A stretch of DNA of 64,000 bases from Chromobacterium rhizoryzae (GCF_020544465.1 NZ_CP066126.1:3658001-3722000); one strand, 5' to 3'; counted from the first letter of the stretch, positions 33,049 to 41,266 are shown. Translations and numbers: made by a program. The notes: a model not told the origin generated them from the letters alone.

Positions 33049-33714
33049 ATGATTGAAACGAGCGGGTGGATATTGTTTCTGGCGGGCTTGCTGGGCGGCG
33101 GCCACTGCATGGGCATGTGCGGCGGCATCGTCGCCGCGCTGACGCTGAATCTGCCCCCCGAGACCAGCCGCTGGCGCATCATGCTGGCCTACAATCTGGG
33201 ACGCGTCGGCAGCTACGCGCTGATAGGCGCGCTGCTGGGCGGCCTGGCCGCCACCGGCCTCGCCCTGCTGGACATCCGCGGCCTGCAACTGGCGCTGGCG
33301 CTGTTGGCCAACCTGATGCTGGTGGCCATGGGCCTGTACCTGGCCGGCCTGTCCGGCGCGGTCAATCTGATCGAACGGCTGGGCGCGCCGATCTGGCGGC
33401 GCTTGCAGCCGCTGCTGGGCCCCCTGCTGCCGGTCCGCTCGCCGCAAGCCGCGCTGCTGGCCGGCATGGTCTGGGGCTGGCTGCCCTGCGGCCTGGTTTA
33501 CAGCGCCTCACTGTCGGCACTGGCCACCGGCAGCGCGTCCGGCGGCGCGCTGGCCATGCTCGCCTTCGGGCTCGGCACCTTGCCCAATCTCCTGCTGATG
33601 GGCGCTTTCGCCGACAGCTTGCGCCGCTGGATGCAACAACGACCAGTCCGCCTGACGGCGGGACTGGTCGTTGCGGGCATCGGCGCCTGGCAGTTGCTGC
33701 GGGCGCTTATTTGA
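33049..33714 (+). CDS. TauE/SafE (DsbD_2)-type membrane protein with HCxGMCGG motif
   Basis: A 221-residue protein with about six TM segments. Two motifs mark the family: GGGHCMGMCGGIVAAL after the first helix and WGWLPCGLVYSA in the middle. Proteins of this kind often sit near cbb3 oxidase maturation genes and are thought to move metals or electrons across the membrane; no such genes are in this window. The ATG at 33049 is the family start. Its 3' end overlaps the convergent znuA by 8 bp. Confidence 0.8.
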   Translation: MIETSGWILFLAGLLGGGHCMGMCGGIVAALTLNLPPETSRWRIMLAYNLGRVGSYALIGALLGGLAATGLALLDIRGLQLALALLANLMLVAMGLYLAGLSGAVNLIERLGAPIWRRLQPLLGPLLPVRSPQAALLAGMVWGWLPCGLVYSASLSALATGSASGGALAMLAFGLGTLPNLLLMGAFADSLRRWMQQRPVRLTAGLVVAGIGAWQLLRALI

Positions 33715-34612
33715 ACGATTTCAAAATGGTGTCCACATTGTAACGGAACATCGCCAAATAGCTGGGCGCCGGACCGGACGGGCCGGACAGCGCGTCGGCG
33801 TACAACTTGCCGCCTATCGCCACCTTGGCCTCGCGCGCCAGCTGCTCCAACAGACGCTTGTCGGTCATGTTCTCCATGAATACCGCCGCCACTTTTTCCT
33901 GCCGCACTTGGCGCACCAGCCGCGCCACCGCCTTGGCCGACGCCTCGGACTCGGTGCTGACGCCCTGGATGGCCAGCACTTGCAGCTGGTAACGCTCGCC
34001 CAGATAAGCGAAGGCGTCGTGCGAGGTCAGCATCTTGCGCTTGGCCGCGGGCACGGCGGCGAAGGCCTTGGCCGCCCAGGCGTCCATCTCCTTCACCTTG
34101 GCCGCGTAGTCGGCGGCGCGGCGCGCGTACTCCGGCTTGCCGGCCGGGTCCGCCTGGCTCAGGCCGGCCTCGATATTGCGGATATAGGTCAGCACGCGCT
34201 TGGGGTCGTGCCAGGCGTGCGGATCGACGGCCCCGTGGTCATGCCCGGCATGGCCGTGGTCGTGCCCGTGGTGATCCTCGTCTTCCGCTTCGCGGGTCTT
34301 GATGCCCTTGCCCGCCTCCACTTGCACGCCCTTGAAATGAGCGGCCTTGCTCAGCCGCACCATCCAGCCTTCCATGCCCAGGCCATTGGTGACCAGCAGC
34401 TTGGCGGCGGCCACTTTCTTGACGTCGGCCGGCGACGGCTGGAACACGTGGGCGTCCTGATCCGGCCCCACCAGCGAGGAGACTTCGACGCGATCGCCGC
34501 CGATCTCGCGCGTCATATCGGCGACGATGCTGAAGCTGGCGACCACCGGCAGCTTGGCCCAGGCGGACAAGGGCAGGCCCAGCAACAGCAGGGCCATGAT
34601 TGATTTCTTCAT
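33707..34612 (-). CDS. znuA: Zinc ABC transporter substrate-binding protein ZnuA
   Basis: A 301-residue periplasmic zinc-binding protein. Signal peptide residues 1-19 (MKKSIMALLLLGLPLSAWA). Metal ligands fall in QDAHVFQPSPAD, VDPHAWHDPKR and MLTSHDAFAYLG. A His-rich loop of HGHDHGH type precedes VDPHAW, as in zinc-specific members. It captures Zn2+ for ZnuBC. AAGGAA lies upstream of the ATG. It is the last gene of the zinc operon, and its end overlaps the convergent membrane-protein gene. Confidence 0.95.
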   Translation of the reverse strand: MKKSIMALLLLGLPLSAWAKLPVVASFSIVADMTREIGGDRVEVSSLVGPDQDAHVFQPSPADVKKVAAAKLLVTNGLGMEGWMVRLSKAAHFKGVQVEAGKGIKTREAEDEDHHGHDHGHAGHDHGAVDPHAWHDPKRVLTYIRNIEAGLSQADPAGKPEYARRAADYAAKVKEMDAWAAKAFAAVPAAKRKMLTSHDAFAYLGERYQLQVLAIQGVSTESEASAKAVARLVRQVRQEKVAAVFMENMTDKRLLEQLAREAKVAIGGKLYADALSGPSGPAPSYLAMFRYNVDTILKSFK

Positions 34613-34634
34613 CGGCGACTTCCTTATCAAGGGT

Positions 34635-35510
34635 TCAGGATTCCAGATGCCGGGCGCGGATGTAGCGCGGCAAAGCCCCGCCCACCGGCGCCAACAGCAG
34701 CGACAGCAGATAGACCAGGCCCGCCAGCAGAATGATGGCCGGCCCGGAAGGCAGTTCGAAGTGATAGGACAGCAAGAGGCCGCCCAGGCCGGCCAGGAAG
34801 GCAATGGCCACCGACAGCCCGAGCAGGGCCTCGATGCGCTCGGTCCACAAGCGGGCGGTGATCGCCGGCAACATCATCAGGCCCACCGCCATCAGGGTGC
34901 CCAGCGCCTGGAAACCGGCCACCAGGTTCAGCACAACCAGCATCAGGAACAGCATGTGCCACAGGCCGCCGCGCGCGCCCACGGCGCGCAGATAGACCGG
35001 GTCCAGGCTTTCCAGCAGCAAGGGGCGGTAGATCAAGGCCAGCGCCAACAGGGTGAAGGAAGCGACGCCGGCCACCAGGTACAGCGCCGCGTCGTCCACC
35101 GCCAGCACCGAGCCGAACAGGATGTGCATCAAGTCCACATTGCTGCCGCCGCGCGACACCAGCAAGACGCCGATGGACAAAGACAGCAGGTAGAAGGCGG
35201 CGAAGCTGGCGTCTTCCTTGATGCTGGTGAAACGCGTGGCCAGGCCGGCCAGCAAGGCCACCAGCACGCCGGCGAAGAAACCGCCCAAGCTCATCGCCGG
35301 CAGACTGAGACCGGCCATCATGAAACCCACCGCGGCGCCGGGCAGCACTGCGTGGCTCATTGCGTCGCCCATCAGGCTCATGCGCCGCATCACCAGGAAC
35401 AGGCCGATGGGGCCGCTGCCCAAGGCCAGGGCCAGGCAGCCCACCAGCGCCCGGCGCATGAAGGCGAATTCGGCGAACGGCGCCACCAGTAAATCGTATA
35501 AGTGCAGCAT
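34635..35510 (-). CDS. znuB: Zinc ABC transporter permease ZnuB
   Basis: A 291-residue ABC-3 family permease with about eight TM segments. Family stretches are MRRMSLMGDAMSHAVLPGAA and LMAVGLMMLPAITARL. The start MLHLYDLLVAPFAEFAFMRR is chosen because its ATG overlaps the znuC stop (ATGA). It forms the zinc channel of ZnuABC; manganese transporters have similar permeases, but Zur context points to zinc. Confidence 0.93.
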   Translation of the reverse strand: MLHLYDLLVAPFAEFAFMRRALVGCLALALGSGPIGLFLVMRRMSLMGDAMSHAVLPGAAVGFMMAGLSLPAMSLGGFFAGVLVALLAGLATRFTSIKEDASFAAFYLLSLSIGVLLVSRGGSNVDLMHILFGSVLAVDDAALYLVAGVASFTLLALALIYRPLLLESLDPVYLRAVGARGGLWHMLFLMLVVLNLVAGFQALGTLMAVGLMMLPAITARLWTERIEALLGLSVAIAFLAGLGGLLLSYHFELPSGPAIILLAGLVYLLSLLLAPVGGALPRYIRARHLES

Positions 35511-36253
35511 CAGGCTTGCGCTCCATCCACTTCGCAGACCGCGGCCTGGGATTGCCAATGCGCGGCGGTGTCCACCGCGCGTTTCAGATTGGCGTCGCAC
35601 AGCACCTCGGCGGTATCGCCCCAGGCCACCACTTCGCGCGCCAATAACAAGGTATGCGGGAAATACGCGCGCACCTGCTCATAATCATGCAATACCGCCA
35701 CCACGGTGCGGCCTTCCTCGCGCCAATGGCGCACCAGCTCCAACAGATCGTAAGTGGTCTTGGCGTCCACCGCGTTGAACGGTTCGTCCAACAGGATCAG
35801 CCGCGCGTCCTGCACCAGGATGCGGGCGAACAGCACGCGCTGGAACTGGCCGCTGGACAGCGCCGAGATCGGCCTCAGCGCGAAGTCGGCCAGCCCCACC
35901 TGCTCCAAGGCCAGCAAGGCCTGGTCGCGGCCGCGGCGGCTGACGCCGCCGAACACGCCGGTGTCGTGCCACAGCCCGGTGCACACCAGGTCCAGCACGC
36001 TGACCGGCAAGGAGCGGTCGATCTCCGATTGCTGCGGCAGATAGGCGATGTCCCGCCGCCGGAAGCCGCCCAACTGCACCGAGCCGGAGTCCGGCTTCAA
36101 CGCGCCTATCATGGCCTTGAGCAAGGTGCTCTTACCGGCGCCGTTGGGGCCGAAGATGGCGGTGGCGTCGCCGGCGGCGAAACAACCGCTGACATGGTGC
36201 ACCGCCGGATGGCGCTGATAGGAAACCGTCAGGTTCTGCAGACTGACGCTCAT
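35510..36253 (-). CDS. znuC: Zinc ABC transporter ATPase ZnuC
   Basis: A 247-residue ABC ATPase. Walker A is FGPNGAGKSTLLKAM, the signature is LSSGQFQRVLFARIL and Walker B is LILLDEPFNAVD. It powers zinc import through ZnuB. Its ATG overlaps the stop of the upstream 56-codon gene, and its stop overlaps znuB, so translation of the whole operon is chained. Confidence 0.93.
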   Translation of the reverse strand: MSVSLQNLTVSYQRHPAVHHVSGCFAAGDATAIFGPNGAGKSTLLKAMIGALKPDSGSVQLGGFRRRDIAYLPQQSEIDRSLPVSVLDLVCTGLWHDTGVFGGVSRRGRDQALLALEQVGLADFALRPISALSSGQFQRVLFARILVQDARLILLDEPFNAVDAKTTYDLLELVRHWREEGRTVVAVLHDYEQVRAYFPHTLLLAREVVAWGDTAEVLCDANLKRAVDTAAHWQSQAAVCEVDGAQA

Positions 36254-36420
36254 GCCGCCTCCCGCAAAGCCCAGATCACCAAGAACCAGAGCACCGCCAA
36301 CGCGGCGCCGGCCAGGCCCAGCCGCTGCCAGGCCGACAGCGCCAGCAGGCTGAACGGCGCTTTGAAATTGTCCGGCGTCAGATGCCGGTGCGCGTGTGTG
36401 TGTTGATGTTTGGGCGTCAT
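36250..36420 (-). CDS. 56-residue His-rich single-span membrane protein in the zinc operon
   Basis: A complete frame, ATG at 36420 to TGA at 36250. The N-terminus is histidine-rich (MTPKHQHTHAHRHLTP, five His in 13 residues), a short linker follows, and one TM helix spans about residues 35-52 (LGLAGAALAVLWFLVIWAL). Its ATG overlaps the cobW stop and its TGA overlaps the znuC start, both as ATGA, so it is tightly coupled to both. The topology, with N-terminal His tail and few charges after the helix, suggests a zinc-handling accessory of ZnuBC or a metal relay. I know of no described family; function is inferred from context only. Confidence 0.75.
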   Translation of the reverse strand: MTPKHQHTHAHRHLTPDNFKAPFSLLALSAWQRLGLAGAALAVLWFLVIWALREAA

Positions 36421-37334
36421 TCGAAGCACCTCTGCAAGGTGTTCTCGATCGCGGCGGCGTCGAAATCCTCGGCGATCAGTTCGAAGCGGCTATCGCGTCT
36501 CCAGGACACCTGAGCCGCGCCCCACTGTCCGGCCGCCCAGTTCAGCCACACCCAGCTGTCCAGCACTTTGAACACGCCCTTGGCGCGCACCAGGCCCGGC
36601 ACCAAGGCGGGCAGCTCATCGAAGAAACGGGTCAGCCGCTCGCCGTCGAAAGCCTGCTCCGGCTCGAAAGTCCAGCCCATGGAACGCCATTGCGTGGCGG
36701 CGTCGTCCGGCACCGCCGGCCGGTAACGCGGCTTGGGCGCGGCGGCGGCGTCCAGCCAGGCCGGATCCAGCTCGCCGTTGCGCACCTCGCCCACCAAGGA
36801 CTTGGGCGGGAACAAGGCCGCCGCCTGCCGACGGAAAGCCTCCATCGTCGGCACGTCGGCGGTGTCTATCTTGTTGGCCACCAGCACGTCGGCGATGGAA
36901 ATCTGGTCGCGGTACAGCGGCTGGCGATGATAGTCCGGCTGAATGAACTGGCGCGGGTCCACCAGGGTGAGCACCGCGCCCACCTCCAGCGCCTCGCCCA
37001 AGGGCTTGGCGCGCAGCTCGTCGATGACGCCGGCCGCGTGCGCCAGGCCGCTGGCCTCGATCAGCAGACGGTCCGGGCGTTCGCGGCGCAGCAAGGTCGC
37101 CACCGTGGCGGTCATCTGCGGTCCGGCCACGCAGCACAGGCAGCCGCCGGCGATTTCCGCCACCGCCAGCTCGTCCTGGCTCAGCGCCGCGCCGTCGATG
37201 CCGACCTCGCCGAACTCGTTGACGATGATCGCCCACTTTTCATGCGCGGGACGACGATCGATCAAATGGCGCAACGCCGTGGTCTTGCCCACCCCGAGAA
37301 AGCCGGTGAACAAATTGACTATGGTTTTTTTCAT
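36417..37334 (-). CDS. COG0523 (CobW/ZNG1-type) GTPase of the zinc operon
   Basis: A 305-residue G3E GTPase. The P-loop is GFLGVGKTTAL, the metal-binding motif is GGCLCC and the base motif is ANKID. The C-terminal CobW_C domain ends FELIAEDFDAAAIENTLQRC. Zur-controlled COG0523 proteins are thought to deliver zinc to client enzymes during shortage. It lies 20 bp downstream of zur. Its stop overlaps the start of the small His-rich gene. Confidence 0.9.
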   Translation of the reverse strand: MKKTIVNLFTGFLGVGKTTALRHLIDRRPAHEKWAIIVNEFGEVGIDGAALSQDELAVAEIAGGCLCCVAGPQMTATVATLLRRERPDRLLIEASGLAHAAGVIDELRAKPLGEALEVGAVLTLVDPRQFIQPDYHRQPLYRDQISIADVLVANKIDTADVPTMEAFRRQAAALFPPKSLVGEVRNGELDPAWLDAAAAPKPRYRPAVPDDAATQWRSMGWTFEPEQAFDGERLTRFFDELPALVPGLVRAKGVFKVLDSWVWLNWAAGQWGAAQVSWRRDSRFELIAEDFDAAAIENTLQRCFE

Positions 37335-37354
37335 GGATCAGGGAATTCTTGGAT

Positions 37355-37789
37355 TCAGGCGCTGCAAGACTGGCAACGGCCGGTCAGCACCAGGTTTTGC
37401 GGACACAGGGAAAAAGCCACCGCTTGCGCGGCTTGGCGCAGCGCGCTCAAGGCCGGCGCGGCGTCGATCTCCTGCACCTGGCCGCAATCGCCGCAGACCA
37501 GGATCAGCCCTTCGTGCTGGCATTCGAAATGATCGCAGACGATGAAGCCGTTCAAGGCGTCCACCTTGTGCAGCAGACCGTGCTCCACCAGGAAATCCAG
37601 CGCGCGGTAGACGGTGGGCGGCGCGGCGGCGCCGCGCTCTTGCTGCAAGTCCGCCAGAACCTGGTAAGCCTTGACCACCCCGCTGTAACGCAGCACCAAC
37701 TCCAGCACCTGACGGCGCAATGCGGTCAGTTTGCTGCCGCGCCGTTCGCAATGCCGCTCCGCCGCGGCCAGATAGGCTTGATGGTCCAT
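37355..37789 (-). CDS. zur: Fur-family zinc regulator Zur
   Basis: A 144-residue metalloregulator. The winged helix is at about residues 15-85 (SKLTALRRQVLELVLRYSGV, PPTVYRALDFLVEHGLLHKV). The dimer domain has the structural zinc cysteines CGDCG and CQSC at the end. The FECQHEGLILVCGDC stretch, with linked znu genes, supports Zur rather than Fur. ATG at 37789 is preferred; GTG at 37798 is possible. It is first in the operon and has a Zur box just upstream, so it is likely autoregulated. Confidence 0.93.
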   Translation of the reverse strand: MDHQAYLAAAERHCERRGSKLTALRRQVLELVLRYSGVVKAYQVLADLQQERGAAAPPTVYRALDFLVEHGLLHKVDALNGFIVCDHFECQHEGLILVCGDCGQVQEIDAAPALSALRQAAQAVAFSLCPQNLVLTGRCQSCSA

Positions 37790-37817
37790 GCAGGACACCC
37801 GCTTGTTTAATCAGGAC

Positions 37818-37840
37818 GCAATGTTACTGTATAACATATC
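37818..37840. promoter_or_regulatory. Zur box upstream of the zinc operon
   Basis: The sequence atgttactgtataacat is a near-perfect palindrome matching the proteobacterial Zur consensus (GAAATGTTATA-N-TATAACATTTC), 29 bp upstream of the zur ATG. Zur-Zn should repress the whole operon here. Confidence 0.85.
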
Positions 37841-37870
37841 GAATTCACAAGGATTAATCATTCATCGGTT

Positions 37871-37920
37871 TATCATGGCCGTCGGTCGTGGTAGCTTTGT
37901 GCTCCAGAATGTCCATGATA
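37871..37920. repeat. Inverted repeat upstream of the first cytochrome c' gene
   Basis: Perfect 8-bp arms tatcatgg (37871-37878) and ccatgata (37913-37920), 34 bp apart, about 40 bp upstream of the start codon. Operator or leader structure; no known regulator matched. Confidence 0.4.
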
Positions 37921-37961
37921 GGCTTATGGCTTATCCCTCATCGCTCATATAAGGAAATAAC

Positions 37962-38390
37962 ATGAAAACACTGATGATGGCCGTGGTGGCCGCCGTATTC
38001 GCCGGGCAGGCTTTCGCCGCCGATCCCATCGCGCAGCGCCAGGATGTTTTCAAGCAATACAAGCCGGTTGTAGGCGGCATGGGCAAGATGGTGAAGGGTG
38101 AAACCCCTTACAACAAAGACGAGTTCGCCAAACTCGCCGGCGAACTGGAAGCCCTGTCCCAAAAACCGTGGCAGCACTTCCCGGCCGGCAGCACCGCCGG
38201 CAAGACCGACGCCAAGCCGGAAATCTGGAGCAAGCCCGCCGAATGGCAAAAAGCCATCGACAACCACAAGGCCGCCACCGCCAAACTGAAGCAAGTGGCC
38301 GCCGCCGGCGATCTGGGCGCAATCAAGGTGCAGTTCGGCGCCACCCAGAAAACCTGTAAGGCCTGTCACGACGCCTTCCGCAAGGACTGA
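37962..38390 (+). CDS. Cytochrome c' (first of a tandem pair)
   Basis: A 142-residue periplasmic haem protein. Signal peptide residues 1-19 (ending GQAFAA). Near the C-terminus is the CxxCH haem site TCKACHDAFRKD typical of cytochromes c', which form four-helix bundles, bind NO and protect against nitrosative stress. The helices are Lys/Ala-rich. AAGGAA precedes the ATG. It is followed by a terminator-like hairpin and a paralogue. Confidence 0.92.
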   Translation: MKTLMMAVVAAVFAGQAFAADPIAQRQDVFKQYKPVVGGMGKMVKGETPYNKDEFAKLAGELEALSQKPWQHFPAGSTAGKTDAKPEIWSKPAEWQKAIDNHKAATAKLKQVAAAGDLGAIKVQFGATQKTCKACHDAFRKD

Positions 38391-38413
38391 GCCCCGTCGC
38401 GTCGCGACCCCAG

Positions 38414-38442
38414 CAGCCCGCCCGCCAGCGGGCTGTTTGCTT
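38414..38442 (+). terminator. Hairpin between the two cytochrome c' genes
   Basis: Stem cagcccgc/gcgggctg followed by TTTGCTT; a moderate terminator that may lower expression of the second gene. Confidence 0.65.
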
Positions 38443-38481
38443 GCCCACCCCCAGCCAGACCCCACCCCCGAAGACCCCGGA

Positions 38482-38919
38482 ATGAAAAAACTGCTGACCG
38501 TATTGCTGTTGAGCGCCGTCGCGGCGCCGCTGGCGCTGGCCGACACGCCGGCCGAAACACGCACCAAGTCCTTCAAGAAAATATTGCTAGCCTTCGAGCC
38601 CATGGGCGCGGTGGTGCGCGGCCGGGATCCGTACCGGAAGGACGCCTTCATCCGTCAGGCCGACGCCTTGCAACAGATCGCCGCCGAGCCCTTCAATCAC
38701 TTCCCCGCCAACAGCATCAGCGGCAAGAGCCGCGCCAAACCGGAAATCTGGAGCCAGCCCGCCAAGTTTCAGGCCAACAAGGACGTGTTCCTGAAATCGG
38801 TCGCCGATCTGGGACAGAGCGCCCGCGGCGGCGAACTCGCCGCCATCAAGAAAAGCTACGGCGCGGTGGCGCAAAGCTGCAAAGCCTGTCACGACGCTTT
38901 CCGCGGCCCGGAGAAATAA
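38482..38919 (+). CDS. Cytochrome c' (second of a tandem pair)
   Basis: A 145-residue paralogue of the preceding protein. Signal peptide residues 1-20 (MKKLLTVLLLSAVAAPLALA). The haem motif near the end is SCKACHDAFRGPEK. FNHFPANSISGKSRAKPEIW matches FPAGSTAGKTDAKPEIW of the first copy, so the pair arose by duplication. ATG at 38482 is chosen by the signal peptide. A strong terminator follows. Confidence 0.9.
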   Translation: MKKLLTVLLLSAVAAPLALADTPAETRTKSFKKILLAFEPMGAVVRGRDPYRKDAFIRQADALQQIAAEPFNHFPANSISGKSRAKPEIWSQPAKFQANKDVFLKSVADLGQSARGGELAAIKKSYGAVAQSCKACHDAFRGPEK

Positions 38920-38930
38920 GCGACGCCCAT

Positions 38931-38957
38931 GAAAAAAGGGCGGATGCCCGCCCTTTT
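38931..38957. terminator. Bidirectional terminator, cytochrome c' / cytochrome b561
   Basis: Stem aaaagggcgg/ccgcccttt flanked by A-run and T-run, between convergent genes. Confidence 0.88.
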
Positions 38958-38984
38958 CGCCCCGCTGACGCCGCGGTCCGCCGC

Positions 38985-39644
38985 TTACAAACGCGTCAAC
39001 AGCACGTAGATGCCGCCGCTGGACACCAGCAGGGCCACCAGCGCGATGATGGCGGGCGCGAACGCCAAACGCGGCACATCGCCGGCGATGGCCTTGTTGC
39101 CGGTGATCATCGCCTTGACCAGATTGTTCTTCTTGAACACCCGGTAAGCGATGATGGCCAGCAAGTGCAGACCGACCAGGCCCAGAATCACATTGAAAAA
39201 GCTCTTGTGAAACGAGGTCGCGGCTTCGGCCATGTCGCCGCTCAGCAGCTTGGCCAACGGGCCGTCGTACAGATAGCTGTCGACGTCGGCGGCGAACAGG
39301 CCGGTGCTCACCTGGGCCAGCAAGGCCAGCAACATCGCCAGCACCATCAGGCCGCCCAGCGGATTGTGACCCGGCTGCTCGTTCTCGCTCAGCTCGCCGC
39401 GCAGATAGCGGACAATGTTGCGCGGCCCCTTGATGAAGTTGCTGAAACGCGCGGTCTGGCTGCCGATCACGCCCCAGATCAAACGAAACAGCAACAGGCT
39501 GGCAAGACAGGAGCCGAACCAGATATGGTATTGCAGCCAATCGCCGCCCTGCTCGCCGCTATACCACATGCAGCCGAACAGAATCACCAGCGTCCAGTGA
39601 AACAAGCGAGTGGGAACATCCCACACTTTTACCATTTGCGTCAT
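38985..39644 (-). CDS. Cytochrome b561 (Ni/Fe-hydrogenase b-type family)
   Basis: A 219-residue membrane di-haem cytochrome with about four or five TM helices. Haem histidines are likely in VPTRLFHWTLVILFGC, DWLQYHIWFGS, FHKSFFNVILGLVGLHLLAI. KVWDVPTRLFHW is the family start. It passes electrons between the quinone pool and periplasmic c-type cytochromes; the convergent cytochromes c' are candidate partners. AAGGAG lies 9 nt before the ATG. Confidence 0.9.
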   Translation of the reverse strand: MTQMVKVWDVPTRLFHWTLVILFGCMWYSGEQGGDWLQYHIWFGSCLASLLLFRLIWGVIGSQTARFSNFIKGPRNIVRYLRGELSENEQPGHNPLGGLMVLAMLLALLAQVSTGLFAADVDSYLYDGPLAKLLSGDMAEAATSFHKSFFNVILGLVGLHLLAIIAYRVFKKNNLVKAMITGNKAIAGDVPRLAFAPAIIALVALLVSSGGIYVLLTRL

Positions 39645-39844
39645 TGCGCTTTCACTCCTTGAATCCAAAACTCGCCCGCTCAGGCGCACCCGAATTAATG
39701 CATTGCAACATGATGATACCGTGCCGGCGGGACAAACCCTAAGCCAAATGGGGTTTTGTCCGGATTCTACCGACAAAAAGGGGGCAAAAACCACCGGTTT
39801 TCGGTTAATATCCTTGATTGGGCTCGCCTGGCGAGTCCGGCTAC

Positions 39845-39874
39845 GCCGCCCGCCAACGGGCGGCCTAACTTTTT
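39845..39874 (+). terminator. Terminator-like hairpin in the tyrS leader
   Basis: Stem gccgcccg/cgggcggc with a 4-nt loop, then CTAACTTTTT, 60 bp upstream of the tyrS ATG. As no gene precedes it on this strand, it may act as an attenuator. No T-box features were recognised. Confidence 0.5.
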
Positions 39875-39933
39875 GCGGCGGCGCGTTCATTCCGCCATTG
39901 CCGCGCATCACCCTGTTGTTGGAGACCCGATAA

Positions 39934-41208
39934 ATGAACCATGCCCCCCTGATTCAGGATCTGCAGGCCCGCGGCCTGATTGCGCAAACCACGGACGCCG
40001 TTGCGCTGGAAGAACTTCTGAGCAAGGAGCAGGTAACCCTTTATTGCGGCTTCGATCCCACCGCCGACAGCCTGCACCTGGGCCACCTGGTGCCGGTGCT
40101 GATGTTGCGTCGCTTCCAACAGGCCGGCCATCGCCCGGTGGCGCTGGTGGGCGGCGCCACCGGCATGATAGGCGATCCCAGCTTCAAGGCCGCCGAGCGC
40201 AAGCTGAACACCCCGGACGTGATCCAGAGCTGGGTGGAGAAGATCCGCGGCCAAGTCGAACCCTTCCTCAGCTTCGAAGGCGACAACGCCGCGCTGATGG
40301 CCAATAACTACGACTGGTTCGGCCAAATGAACACGCTGGATTTCCTGCGCGACATCGGCAAGCATTTCTCGGTCAACGCGATGATCAAGAAGGAATCGGT
40401 GCAGCAGCGCCTCAACCGCGAAGACCAGGGCATTTCCTTCACCGAGTTCTCCTACAGCCTGTTGCAAGGCTATGACTTCTCCGAGCTGAACCGTCGCTTC
40501 GGCTGCAAGCTGCAGATCGGCGGCTCCGACCAGTGGGGCAACATCACCGCCGGCATCGACCTCACCCGCCGCCTGCAACAGCAACAGGTCTTCGGCTTGA
40601 CCGTGCCCCTGGTGACCAAGTCCGACGGCACCAAGTTCGGCAAGACCGAATCCGGCGCCATCTGGCTGGACGCCAAGAAGACCTCGCCTTACGCCTTCTA
40701 CCAGTTCTGGCTGGGCACCGCCGACGCCGACGTGTACAAATTCCTGCGCTACTTCACCTTCCTGTCGCTGGAAGAAATCGCCGCGCTTGAGGCCGCCGAC
40801 CAGGCGCGTGACGGCAAGCCGGAAGCCCAGCGCATCCTGGGCGAGCAGATGACAACCATGGTGCACGGCGCGGCCGCCCTGGAGGCGGCGCAGCGCATCA
40901 CCCAAAGCCTGTTCAACAACGATCTGAGCAGCCTCACCGCCGACGACTTCGCCCAACTGGCGCAAGACGGCCTGCCCAGCATCCAGCTGGAACGCGACGC
41001 CGACAGCCTGATCGACGCGCTGGCCGCCGGCGGCCTGGCCAAATCCAAGAGCGAGGCGCGCACCTTCATCCAGAGCGGCGCGGTCAGCGTCAACGGCGAC
41101 AAGGCCGACAGCCTGGAGCAGCGCTTCGGCGACGCCGAACGCCTGTTTGGCCGCTACACCCTACTCAAGCGCGGCAAGAAGAATTACGCGCTGGTGGAAT
41201 GGCGCTGA
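39934..41208 (+). CDS. tyrS: Tyrosyl-tRNA synthetase
   Basis: A 424-residue class I synthetase that charges tRNA-Tyr. The HIGH-type motif is HLGHL within FDPTADSLHLGHLVPVL, and KMSKS corresponds to KFGKT in KSDGTKFGKTESGAIW, as in the bacterial TyrRS1 group. SDQWGNITAGIDL is conserved. The C-terminal S4 RNA-binding domain is about residues 355-420 (LAKSKSEARTFIQSGAVSVN). TTGGAGA precedes the ATG. A terminator follows 22 bp downstream. Confidence 0.97.
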   Translation: MNHAPLIQDLQARGLIAQTTDAVALEELLSKEQVTLYCGFDPTADSLHLGHLVPVLMLRRFQQAGHRPVALVGGATGMIGDPSFKAAERKLNTPDVIQSWVEKIRGQVEPFLSFEGDNAALMANNYDWFGQMNTLDFLRDIGKHFSVNAMIKKESVQQRLNREDQGISFTEFSYSLLQGYDFSELNRRFGCKLQIGGSDQWGNITAGIDLTRRLQQQQVFGLTVPLVTKSDGTKFGKTESGAIWLDAKKTSPYAFYQFWLGTADADVYKFLRYFTFLSLEEIAALEAADQARDGKPEAQRILGEQMTTMVHGAAALEAAQRITQSLFNNDLSSLTADDFAQLAQDGLPSIQLERDADSLIDALAAGGLAKSKSEARTFIQSGAVSVNGDKADSLEQRFGDAERLFGRYTLLKRGKKNYALVEWR

Positions 41209-41229
41209 GCGCAACGCGCGCATAAGACC

Positions 41230-41256
41230 AAGCGGCCGTCACGGCCGCTTTTTTAT
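41230..41256 (+). terminator. Terminator of tyrS
   Basis: Stem agcggccg/cggccgct followed by TTTTTTA. Confidence 0.9.
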
Positions 41257-41266
41257 CGCCCTCGCC

